From NCBI GenBank assembly GCA_045660385.1, contig JAZRDT010000021.1, forward strand, positions 1 through 28,128: DNA of 28,128 bases. The letters are read 5' to 3'. Of the stretch, positions 14,940 to 21,492 are shown in pieces; the first letter of the stretch is position 1, and each line of letters opens with the position of its first letter. The translations under genes were made by a program, and so were the position numbers. A model generated the notes under the pieces. That model ran no database searches and was not told the origin of the DNA. It worked only from the letters and a program-made list of their open reading frames with translations. The DNA is from UBA1189 sp045660385 (GTDB lineage: Bacteria > Bacteroidota > Bacteroidia > Bacteroidales > Bacteroidaceae).

Positions 14940-15584
14940 ATGACGAAACCTGATGTAAAGAATACTGCGGAGCCTAATTGTCAATTGTCAACTGTCAATT
15001 GTCAATTGACTTCCGTTTGCGTATACTGTGCCTCGAGCACACAGATAGATGAGAAGTATTTCCGCGCAGCAGAGGAACTGGGCATGCTGATAGCACAGTA
15101 TGGACTGCGTCTGATTACGGGTGCGGGCCGGCAGGGCTTGATGAAGGCCGTGCAGGATGCGGCGCTGGCTGCAGGCGGTGAGGCCGTAGGTGTGATACCC
15201 TCCTTCATGGTAAAGGAGGGATGGCATCATATGGGGTTGACACAGCTCATAGAGACAGCGTCGATGCATGAGCGCAAGCAGACAATGGCTAACCTCTCGG
15301 ACGGTGTCATAGCACTGCCCGGTGGATGTGGTACGATGGAAGAGTTGCTCGAGATTATCACATGGAAGCAGTTGGGACTCTACCTCAACCCCATTGTGAT
15401 ACTCAACATCGATGGATTCTACGATTCTCTGTTGGAGCAGCTGAAGAGAGCATTGGACGACAACTTCATGCGGGCCATCCATGCTGATATATGGAAGGTG
15501 GCTACCACTCCTGTCGAGGCTGTGGAACTACTCACGACCACTCCCGTATGGGATAAGAGCATACGCAAGTTTGCTGCCATATAA
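14940..15584 (+). CDS. LOG-family protein (nucleoside 5'-monophosphate phosphoribohydrolase, cytokinin-activating type)
   Basis: 214 residues of the TIGR00730/LOG family, which cleaves nucleotide 5'-monophosphates (AMP or N6-modified AMP) to free base and ribose phosphate. Core motifs are intact: the Rossmann-like opening VCVYCASSTQ (26-35), GAGRQGLM (61-68), MHERK (109-113) and PGGCGTMEE (127-135), which carries the catalytic Arg/Glu pair region. The family usually begins right at the VCVYCASS strand. Here about 24 extra residues precede it, and residues 13-24 (NCQLSTVNCQLT) are encoded by a dispersed CAATTGTCAATTGTC repeat. No ATG lies nearer; in-frame TTG codons at 14985 and 15006 are alternative starts. 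It may be expressed from the ahcY transcript, and the DUF4271 gene follows 24 bp later. Confidence 0.9.
   Translation: MTKPDVKNTAEPNCQLSTVNCQLTSVCVYCASSTQIDEKYFRAAEELGMLIAQYGLRLITGAGRQGLMKAVQDAALAAGGEAVGVIPSFMVKEGWHHMGLTQLIETASMHERKQTMANLSDGVIALPGGCGTMEELLEIITWKQLGLYLNPIVILNIDGFYDSLLEQLKRALDDNFMRAIHADIWKVATTPVEAVELLTTTPVWDKSIRKFAAI
14976..15010. repeat. AATTGTC-type short repeat array, right arm, inside the LOG coding sequence
   Basis: Five tandem AATTGTC/AACTGTC-like units, the reverse complement type of the array at 14833-14882. The two arms flank about 93 bp and could pair as a long hairpin. This arm is read in frame as NCQLSTVNCQLT. Confidence 0.8.
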
Positions 15585-15608
15585 TCATATATAACTTAGA
15601 TACGTACG

Positions 15609-16304
15609 ATGAACGAAACTACGATGACGCAGTGGACCGAACCAGTGCAGGGCATACAGGAACAGCAGCCTTTGTATGCCGACAACTGCTTTGTGGGGCT
15701 TCTGCTCATTGGCTTTTTTGTTATCGCAATGGTGCTCTCAGACCGCAAGAACTACCTGAGCAATCTGCTGGGACGCTTCTTTCTGGCTCGCAAGAATACG
15801 GGTGAGGGGGTCAAGACTGTGAGCGGATTCTATATGAAGATGGGGATGTTTGGTAACGCCTTCATGGCGTCGGCTCTATTTATGACGGTTTATGTGACAA
15901 GGCTAGTGGATATGCCTGTTCAATATGGTTTGCTGTTGGCGTTTTTCGTGGGTGTGTTGCTTGTGTATCTGATCAAACAGGGGGTATATAGCGCGGTGAA
16001 TTGGGTGTTTTTTGACAAAGCGCACATCACGGCTTGGCAACGCAGCTATGCCGATTGGGTGCTCCTCTCGGGCCTGCTGATGTATCTCATCTGTGTGATG
16101 GCTATTTTCTTTGATTTGTGCTCAAGAGGTATGGCAATTTTGCTTGTTATATACCTCGTGATATCCGAAATATGTTTGTTTTTCAGTGCTTTTCGTATCT
16201 TTTTAGTAAAAAAGTATGGTGGTTTGCATTTATTTATCTACCTTTGCACCCTCGAAATAATACCCTTGCTTTTGGCAGGTAAATTATTGCAAATTTTTGT
16301 GTAA
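15609..16304 (+). CDS. DUF4271-family integral membrane protein
   Basis: 231 residues with six predicted transmembrane segments: ~29-47 (FVGLLLIGFFVIAMVL), ~80-95, ~105-125, ~148-168, ~172-198 and ~204-229. The short N-terminal tail is polar and Gln-rich. I recognise it as the Bacteroidales DUF4271 protein mainly from its place directly upstream of hemD and rnpA (22 bp to hemD) and from its size and topology. Function is unknown; the fixed linkage to hemD suggests co-regulation rather than a proven role in haem synthesis. Start ATG 15609 is preceded by an A/T-rich stretch without a Shine-Dalgarno sequence, as usual in this phylum. Confidence 0.75.
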   Translation: MNETTMTQWTEPVQGIQEQQPLYADNCFVGLLLIGFFVIAMVLSDRKNYLSNLLGRFFLARKNTGEGVKTVSGFYMKMGMFGNAFMASALFMTVYVTRLVDMPVQYGLLLAFFVGVLLVYLIKQGVYSAVNWVFFDKAHITAWQRSYADWVLLSGLLMYLICVMAIFFDLCSRGMAILLVIYLVISEICLFFSAFRIFLVKKYGGLHLFIYLCTLEIIPLLLAGKLLQIFV

Positions 16305-16326
16305 AAAAAGTACAAAATAATAAACC

Positions 16327-17073
16327 TTGAAAGTGACAAAGATTCTTGTTTCGCAGCCCAAGCCGGCATCGGAAAAATCGCCCTATTTCGACATCGCGCG
16401 AAAGTATAATGTAACTATTGACTTTAAGCAGTTTATTAAGGTTGAAAGCGTGAGCTCAAAGGAGTTCCGCCAGCAGAAGGTTACTATTCTCGATCATACT
16501 GCTATCGTATTCACCTCTCGTCATGCCATCGACCACTTCTTCGGATTGTGTGCCGAGTTACGTGTCACCATCCCTGAGACAATGAAGTATTTCTGCGTGT
16601 CGGAAACCATTGCACTCTACATTCAGAAATATGTGCAGTATCGTAAGCGTAAGATTTTCTTCGGTGACAATGGTAAGATTGAGGGTCTCATCCCCATCAT
16701 GGTGAAGCATAAGAACGAGAAATATTTTGTGCCTCTGTCAAGTGTGCATACCGATGAAATTACTCAGTTGTTTGATGCCAACAGTTTGCAGCACACTGAG
16801 GCTGTAATGTATCGCACCGTAAGCCACATCTACGAGCCGGGTGAACTTGATGGCTACGACATGATGATTTTCTTTAGTCCGGCCGGTATCGTGTCGCTTA
16901 AGGAGAATTTGCCCAACTTTGTGCAAGGCGACACCAAGATTGCCTGTTTCGGTCCCGCTACTGCTGCTGCCATCAAGGAGGAGGGTCTTCGTCTTGACCT
17001 TGAGGCTCCCACCGCGGAGGCTCCCTCAATGACAATGGCTTTGGAGCAGTATTTGGCAAAAATGAACAAGTAA
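16327..17073 (+). CDS. hemD: Uroporphyrinogen-III synthase
   Basis: 248 residues. It converts hydroxymethylbilane to uroporphyrinogen III, the branch point for haem, sirohaem and cobalamin. The sequence has the two-lobed HemD layout: LVSQPKPASEKSPYFDIARK (8-27) in lobe 1, the linker region around VIFTSRHAID-type residues (AIVFTSRHAIDHFFGLC, ~58-74), then lobe 2 with SETIALYIQKYVQYRKRKIFFGDNGK (~93-118) and MIFFSPAGIVSL (~180-191), and the C-terminal CFGPATAAAIKEEGL. The start is TTG 16327: the N-terminus so produced (MKVTKILVSQPKP) fits Bacteroidales homologues I recall (MK..K.LVSQPKP). GTG 16333 is the only close alternative. It follows DUF4271 and is followed at 28 bp by a terminator. Confidence 0.92.
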   Translation: MKVTKILVSQPKPASEKSPYFDIARKYNVTIDFKQFIKVESVSSKEFRQQKVTILDHTAIVFTSRHAIDHFFGLCAELRVTIPETMKYFCVSETIALYIQKYVQYRKRKIFFGDNGKIEGLIPIMVKHKNEKYFVPLSSVHTDEITQLFDANSLQHTEAVMYRTVSHIYEPGELDGYDMMIFFSPAGIVSLKENLPNFVQGDTKIACFGPATAAAIKEEGLRLDLEAPTAEAPSMTMALEQYLAKMNK

Positions 17074-17100
17074 TTGCATTAATCATATTACGCAATATGG

Positions 17101-17137
17101 CGAGCTGCAGTCATTAGGGCTTGCAGCTCGTTTTTTT
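17101..17137 (+). terminator. Rho-independent terminator between hemD and rnpA
   Basis: CGAGCTGCA (17101-17109) pairs with TGCAGCTCG (17122-17130), 9 bp with a 12-nt loop, followed by seven T. It ends only 12 nt before the rnpA ATG. Confidence 0.85.
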
Positions 17138-17149
17138 GATGACACAACG

Positions 17150-17545
17150 ATGACCACCATGACAACATTTCCACGCAACACGCTCAAAAAGAGCGAACGA
17201 TTGTGTAGCCGCATACAGATAGATTGTCTTTTCCAGGGAGACAGCCGTTCGGTGTCAGCTTTTCCCATTCGTGCGGTTTTCACTCCCAGCGAGGAGGTGA
17301 GCGGAGTGTCTATCCTCATCAGTGTTCCCAAGAAGCGCTTTCATCATGCTGTTGACCGCAATCGGGTGAAGCGTCAGATACGCGAGGCCTATCGGAAGAA
17401 CAAGCATCAGCTTGCCGAGCAGGTTGCCCAAAGTGCCCAGGGACTCTTGGTGGCTTTCCTCTATGTGTCTGACAAGATGGAGAGCACCGAATATATAGAG
17501 AAGCGCGTGGCGCGTCTACTTGATAAAATGGGTGAGTCATTATGA
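17150..17545 (+). CDS. rnpA: Ribonuclease P protein component
   Basis: 131 residues, typical size. It binds the RNase P RNA and helps it cleave 5' leaders from pre-tRNAs. The family signature is KKRFHHAVDRNRVKRQIREAYR at 61-82 (shown here only in its core: RNRVKRQIRE), with the basic RNR patch that contacts RNA. N-terminal LKKSERLCSR and VSILISVPKK (53-62) match the beta strands before it. The start could be ATG 17150 or ATG 17159; the former is given. The stop overlaps the yidD start in ATGA. A strong terminator lies just upstream and no promoter is visible between it and the start codon. Confidence 0.93.
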   Translation: MTTMTTFPRNTLKKSERLCSRIQIDCLFQGDSRSVSAFPIRAVFTPSEEVSGVSILISVPKKRFHHAVDRNRVKRQIREAYRKNKHQLAEQVAQSAQGLLVAFLYVSDKMESTEYIEKRVARLLDKMGESL

Positions 17546-17763
17546 GAAAGTTGCTCACCTACCTATTACTACTGCCGATATATTTTTATCGTGCTTGCAT
17601 ATCACCCCTCACGCCCCCTTCGTGCAGGTTTACCCCCACCTGCTCGCAGTATGCCATCGAGGCACTGAAGAAACATGGTCCCTTCCGTGGACTGTACCTT
17701 GCCATACGCCGAATTCTCCGTTGTCACCCTTGGGGTGGATCGGGCTACGATCCAGTGCCATGA
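17542..17763 (+). CDS. yidD: Membrane protein insertion efficiency factor YidD
   Basis: 73 residues, the usual small size. YidD assists YidC-dependent insertion of inner-membrane proteins and is bound to the membrane by an amphipathic N-terminus (LLTYLLLLPIYFYRACISPL). The diagnostic block is CRFTPTCSQYAIEALKKHG (27-45), followed by RILRCHPWGGSGYDPVP at the C-terminus. It overlaps rnpA by 4 bp (ATGA, 17542-17545) and tatD by 4 bp (ATGA, 17760-17763), so the three are translationally coupled. The rnpA-yidD pair is conserved across bacteria; here it is not next to rpmH or dnaA, as is usual for Bacteroidales. Confidence 0.95.
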   Translation: MRKLLTYLLLLPIYFYRACISPLTPPSCRFTPTCSQYAIEALKKHGPFRGLYLAIRRILRCHPWGGSGYDPVP

Positions 17764-18395
17764 GCATCTACGATATTCATACACATAATCCTTTCGGAAG
17801 GGTGGAAACTGCGATTGTTCAGCTAACAGCCGATAGCTTCAAGGTAGAGCCGGGCGGTTACTATTCTGTGGGTCTGCATCCCTGGTACATTACCGACAAC
17901 TGGCGCGTGGAGATGGCTACACTTTCGGTGATGGCATTGCATCCACAGGTGGTGATGATTGGTGAGGCGGGCATGGATAAGAGGAATGGTGCTGTGTTGC
18001 TCAATTCGCAGATGGAGGTTTTCCGTGAACATGTGCGTCTGAGTGAATTGGTGCGCAAACCGCTCATCGTACACTGTGTAAAGGCGGTGGATGAACTACT
18101 TGCCATCCGTCGTGAGATGAAGGCAGCAATGCCTTGGGTGCTACATGGATTTCGTGGCGGGGTTGAGCAGTGGCGCCAACTCTCACGGGCCGGTATCCGC
18201 GTCAGTATAGGCGAACACTACAACGAGGCGTTCATCCGCGAGATGCCTTTGACTGAGTTGCTCGTCGAGAGCGACGAACAACTCAGTGTCGACGACATCT
18301 ACAAACGAATAGCTTCCGATATCAATATTGATGTTCATGAGTTGCAAAACCAGGTGCGGAACAACATATCTCAGCTGCTTCATGTTTCGTTCTAA
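17760..18395 (+). CDS. TatD-family metal-dependent hydrolase
   Basis: 211 residues, somewhat shorter than E. coli TatD (~260) but normal for the Bacteroidales form in this cluster. Metal-ligand positions of the amidohydrolase fold are present: H7-T-H9 (YDIHTHN), E69 (GEAGMD), H105 (VHCVKA), H129 (LHGFRGG) and D172 (LLVESDE). VGLHPWY (37-43) is also typical. Members are 3'-5' exonucleases or DNases that need divalent metal. I placed the start at ATG 17760, overlapping yidD; an upstream TTG reading frame to 17520 only shadows rnpA and yidD. No terminator is obvious before gpmI. Confidence 0.9.
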   Translation: MSIYDIHTHNPFGRVETAIVQLTADSFKVEPGGYYSVGLHPWYITDNWRVEMATLSVMALHPQVVMIGEAGMDKRNGAVLLNSQMEVFREHVRLSELVRKPLIVHCVKAVDELLAIRREMKAAMPWVLHGFRGGVEQWRQLSRAGIRVSIGEHYNEAFIREMPLTELLVESDEQLSVDDIYKRIASDINIDVHELQNQVRNNISQLLHVSF

Positions 18396-18423
18396 GCATT
18401 GAATATTATTCTTTCCGCAGGCG

Positions 18424-18454
18424 TTGATTTTTCGGTGTTTTTTATGTAAATTTG
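18424..18454 (+). promoter_or_regulatory. Promoter of gpmI
   Basis: TTG (18424-18426), 20-nt spacer, TAAATTTG (18447-18454). The predicted leader to ATG 18508 is about 50 nt. Confidence 0.75.
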
Positions 18455-18507
18455 CACGTTGATATTATAGTAAGACATAAACTATTAACCATTAATACAC
18501 TATTCGT

Positions 18508-20007
18508 ATGTCAAAGAAAGCATTATTGATGATTTTGGATGGTTGGGGCTTCGGCAACCAAGGTAAGGGTGACGTTATCTTCAACACTCCCACTCCCTAC
18601 TGGGACTATCTGATGAGTACATATCCCCATTCGCAGCTTCAGGCTAGCGGTGAGAACGTAGGTTTGCCCGACGGACAGATGGGTAACTCAGAGGTAGGTC
18701 ACCTCAATATCGGTGCTGGTCGCGTAGTCTATCAAGACCTGGTGAAGATTAACCGCGCTTGTGCTGACAACAGCATCATGCAGAATAAGGAAATCGTTGC
18801 TGCTTATAGCTATGCTAAGGAGAACGGCAAGAACCTCCATCTCATGGGCCTTACCTCTGACGGTGGTGTGCATAGTTCACTCGACCATCTCTTCAAACTC
18901 ATCGACATCGCTGGTGAGTATGGCATTGAGAATACCTACGTACACTGCTTCATGGATGGTCGTGACACTGACCCCAAGAGTGGTGCAGGCTTCATCGGCC
19001 AGCTCGTAGAGCACAATGCCAAGATTGCCTCTATCATCGGCCGCTACTATGCTATGGACCGCGACAAGCGCTGGGAGCGTGTGAAGGTGGCTTATGACCT
19101 TCTCGTAAATGGCGAGGGCAAGAAGGCTACCGACATGGTGAAGGCTGTAGAGGAGTCTTACGCTGAGGGTGTGACCGACGAGTTTATCCTCCCCATCGTG
19201 AACGAAGCTTACGACGGCACCATCAAGGAAGGTGACGTAGTTATCTTCTTCAACTACCGCAACGACCGCGCTAAGGAGCTCACTGTAGTGCTCACACAAC
19301 AGGATATGCCCGAAGCTGGCATGAAGACCATCCCTGGCTTGCAATACTACTGCATGACTCCGTACGACGCATCATTCCAGGGCGTACACATCCTCTTCGA
19401 CAAGGAGAATGTAGAGAATACCCTCGGCGAGTACGTGGCATCTCAGGGCCTCAAACAGCTCCACATTGCTGAGACCGAGAAGTATGCCCACGTAACCTTC
19501 TTCCTCAACGGTGGTCGTGAGACTCCGTACGATGGTGAAGACCGCATCCTTGTTCCCTCACCCAAGGTGGCTACCTATGACCTGCAGCCCGAGATGAGCG
19601 CCTACGAAGTGCGCACCAAGCTCGTGGAGGCTATCCGCGAAGACAAGTACGACCTTATCGTAGTGAACTTCGCTAACGGCGACATGGTGGGTCACACGGG
19701 TGTATACAGCGCCATCGAGGCTGCTGTGAAGGCTGTTGACGAGTGTGTAAAGGATGTTATTGAGGCAGCCAAGGAGACTGGCTACGAAGCTATCATCATT
19801 GCTGACCACGGTAATGCCGACAATGCAGTGAACGCCGATGGTTCGCCCAACACCGCTCACTCACTCAATCCCGTACCCTTCGTGTACGTAACTGAGAACA
19901 AGGACGTACAGCCTGCTGATGGTATCCTTGCTGACGTAGCTCCCTCGGTGTTGAAGATCATGGGCTTGCCCGTACCGGCTGAGATGACAGGTAAGCAACT
20001 GATTTAA
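18508..20007 (+). CDS. gpmI: 2,3-bisphosphoglycerate-independent phosphoglycerate mutase
   Basis: 499 residues, near the usual ~505. It interconverts 3- and 2-phosphoglycerate in glycolysis and gluconeogenesis using two Mn2+ ions. It opens LLMILDGWG, where Asp11 is a metal ligand, and the phospho-accepting Ser61 sits in DGQMGNSEVGHLNIGAGRVV (55-74). Downstream alkaline-phosphatase-fold motifs are GGVHSSLDHL, HCFMDGRDT (about residue 150), YAMDRDKRWERV, FFNYRNDRA, TEKYAHVTFFLNGG and the second metal site IIADHGNADN with NTAHSLNPVP. The codon choice is more restricted than in neighbours (many CTC, GAC, AAG, TAC), as expected for a highly expressed gene. It stands alone behind its own promoter and is followed by a long inverted repeat. 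Confidence 0.98.
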   Translation: MSKKALLMILDGWGFGNQGKGDVIFNTPTPYWDYLMSTYPHSQLQASGENVGLPDGQMGNSEVGHLNIGAGRVVYQDLVKINRACADNSIMQNKEIVAAYSYAKENGKNLHLMGLTSDGGVHSSLDHLFKLIDIAGEYGIENTYVHCFMDGRDTDPKSGAGFIGQLVEHNAKIASIIGRYYAMDRDKRWERVKVAYDLLVNGEGKKATDMVKAVEESYAEGVTDEFILPIVNEAYDGTIKEGDVVIFFNYRNDRAKELTVVLTQQDMPEAGMKTIPGLQYYCMTPYDASFQGVHILFDKENVENTLGEYVASQGLKQLHIAETEKYAHVTFFLNGGRETPYDGEDRILVPSPKVATYDLQPEMSAYEVRTKLVEAIREDKYDLIVVNFANGDMVGHTGVYSAIEAAVKAVDECVKDVIEAAKETGYEAIIIADHGNADNAVNADGSPNTAHSLNPVPFVYVTENKDVQPADGILADVAPSVLKIMGLPVPAEMTGKQLI

Positions 20008-20014
20008 TAAAGGA

Positions 20015-20112
20015 GACCCTCCCTAACCCTCCCTCTAGGGAGGGGACTCCAATATAACAAATAATCTCATAGGACCTGAGCCCCCTCCCTAGAGGGAGGG
20101 ATGGGGTGGGTC
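20015..20112. repeat. Long CT/GA-rich inverted repeat between gpmI and the DUF3109 gene
   Basis: Two 35-nt arms (20015-20049 and 20078-20112) are reverse complements at 31 of 35 positions and enclose a 28-nt AT-rich loop. Each arm also holds its own nested hairpin CCCTCCCT-CT-AGGGAGGG or its mirror. The composition differs strongly from flanking genes. It may serve as a gpmI terminator but looks like a dispersed repeat. Confidence 0.8.
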
Positions 20113-20121
20113 TTTTAATCT

Positions 20122-20703
20122 ATGGTAGAAGTCAACGGTGTAGTCGTATCATTCGACGTATTCAAAGAGAAATTCTTGTGCGACCTTGAGGGTTGCAACG
20201 GTGCTTGCTGCATCGAGGGGGATGCCGGTGCACCCATCACTCCCGACGAGGTGAAAGAGGTCGAGGCTTTGCTGCCCGAGATTTGGGAAGAGTTGTTACC
20301 CGAGGCGCGCGAGGTTATCGAGCGTCAAGGTATCTCATATTATGATCCCAGTGGCGAACTCGTGACATCGATTGTCAATGGCAAGGACTGCGTGTTTACT
20401 TGCTACGACGAAAAGGGCTGCTGCTACTGCGCTATCGAGCGTGCCTACCGTCAGGGGCGCGTACCGTTCTACAAACCTATTTCGTGCCACCTGTATCCCA
20501 TCCGCGTGGGCGAGTATGGTCCCTATCGCGCCCTCAACTACAATCGTTGGGACGTGTGCAAGATGGCTGTCCTCAAAGGACAAAAGGAGGACTTGCCACT
20601 CTACAAGTTCCTAAAGGAACCTCTCATCCGCCGCTTCGGCGAGGACTGGTATGCCGAGCTCGAACTTGTGGCTGAGGAACTCAGTAGCCAAGGTTTCATT
20701 TGA
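20122..20703 (+). CDS. DUF3109-family cysteine-rich protein (YkgJ-like metal-cluster type)
   Basis: 193 residues with eleven cysteines (20, 25, 29, 30, 90, 94, 100, 101, 103, 122, 146), arranged as C-x4-C-x3-CC near the N-terminus, C-x3-C-x5-CC-x-C in the middle, then C122 in YKPISCHLYPIRV and C146 in RWDVCK. The P-x-x-C-x-x-[FY]-P pattern and Cys spacing resemble YkgJ/UPF0153 zinc- or iron-binding proteins, and I recognise the whole as the Bacteroidetes DUF3109 family. Function is unknown; a bound metal or Fe-S cluster is an inference from the cysteines. It has no signal peptide or membrane segment. The mtgA start follows the stop by 16 bp, so they are probably co-transcribed. Confidence 0.85.
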   Translation: MVEVNGVVVSFDVFKEKFLCDLEGCNGACCIEGDAGAPITPDEVKEVEALLPEIWEELLPEAREVIERQGISYYDPSGELVTSIVNGKDCVFTCYDEKGCCYCAIERAYRQGRVPFYKPISCHLYPIRVGEYGPYRALNYNRWDVCKMAVLKGQKEDLPLYKFLKEPLIRRFGEDWYAELELVAEELSSQGFI

Positions 20704-20719
20704 ATTCATACTGCTCTTT

Positions 20720-21388
20720 ATGCGGCGTATCACTCGCTTTATCTTTCGCATTGTATCCGTTCTGCTCTTGCTGAGCGTTGGTAGCGTATGGCTGTATCGA
20801 TATGTGCCGGTTCCAGTGACTCCACTCATGGTGCGCAATGCGTTGAGTGCTGCCATAAAGGGCGAGTTCACGACCTTTCATCACGACTGGGTGCCTATGG
20901 AGGCGATGTCGCCTCATTTGGCAAGTGCTGTGGTGGCCAGTGAAGATCAGCGATTCTATCAGCATAAGGGTTTCGACTGGAAAGAGATAGGCAATGCCAT
21001 CGAGGAACGTAAGGATGGTAAGCGCAAACGGGGTGGCAGCACCATCAGTCAGCAGACGGCCAAGAATGTGTTTACCTTTTGCTCCTCGACTTGGGCCCGC
21101 AAGGCCATTGAGGCCTACTACACGGTGTTGATAGAGTGGCTATGGCCTAAGGAGCGTATTCTTGAGGTGTATCTCAACAGTATTGAGATGGGGCCGCGTA
21201 TCTATGGTGCCGAGGCTGTGGCACAGCATCACTTTGGCAAGTCGGCCAAGGAGCTCACGCGCTCAGATTGCGCCCTGATAGCAGCTACGCTGCCTAATCC
21301 CAAGCGCTATAGCTCGAAGGTTCCGAGTAAGTATATGCGCAAACGGCAGAACGACATTCTTAATCAGATGAGGCTGATGGGGAAATAA
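20720..21388 (+). CDS. mtgA: Monofunctional biosynthetic peptidoglycan transglycosylase
   Basis: 222 residues of the GT51 family. It polymerises glycan strands from lipid II at the outer face of the inner membrane. One N-terminal anchor helix (residues ~6-27) precedes the catalytic domain. The catalytic Glu75 is in VASEDQRFYQHKGFDW, the second motif GGSTISQQTAKN is at 105-116, then EWLWPKERILEVYLNSIEMG, all diagnostic. There is no transpeptidase domain, so it is the monofunctional type. I chose ATG 20720 (MRRITRFIFR), which gives a positively charged lead into the anchor; the frame is open further upstream but there overlaps the DUF3109 gene. It ends 17 bp before a perfect 16-bp hairpin. Confidence 0.95.
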   Translation: MRRITRFIFRIVSVLLLLSVGSVWLYRYVPVPVTPLMVRNALSAAIKGEFTTFHHDWVPMEAMSPHLASAVVASEDQRFYQHKGFDWKEIGNAIEERKDGKRKRGGSTISQQTAKNVFTFCSSTWARKAIEAYYTVLIEWLWPKERILEVYLNSIEMGPRIYGAEAVAQHHFGKSAKELTRSDCALIAATLPNPKRYSSKVPSKYMRKRQNDILNQMRLMGK

Positions 21389-21405
21389 TAACAGGCCCAC
21401 ATATG

Positions 21406-21444
21406 AAGAATCACGCGCGAAGCAGATGTTCGCGCGTGATTCTT
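21406..21444. terminator. Perfect 16-bp hairpin between convergent mtgA and gyrB
   Basis: AAGAATCACGCGCGAA (21406-21421) and its exact complement (21429-21444) around a 7-nt loop. T tracts are short (ATTATATATAA on the right), so it is a likely bidirectional terminator or mRNA 3'-end stabiliser. Confidence 0.75.
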
Positions 21445-21463
21445 ATTATATATAATCCTTAAA

Positions 21464-21488
21464 CTCTCCCTCCGGTTGGAGAGGAGAG
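21464..21488. repeat. Small CT/GA-rich hairpin just past the gyrB stop
   Basis: CTCTCCCTCC (21464-21473), loop GGTT, then GGAG-A-GGAGAG with one bulged A. It is like the CT/GA-rich palindromes at 20015 and 27996, suggesting a common dispersed element, and starts 4 nt after the gyrB stop codon. Confidence 0.5.
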
Positions 21489-21492
21489 AGGT

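Noticed and set aside
17520..17759. 80-residue N-terminal extension of the TatD protein
   Set aside because: It reads rnpA and yidD out of frame; the HTH metal motif begins at MSIYDIHTHN and the ATGA overlap gives a clear start.
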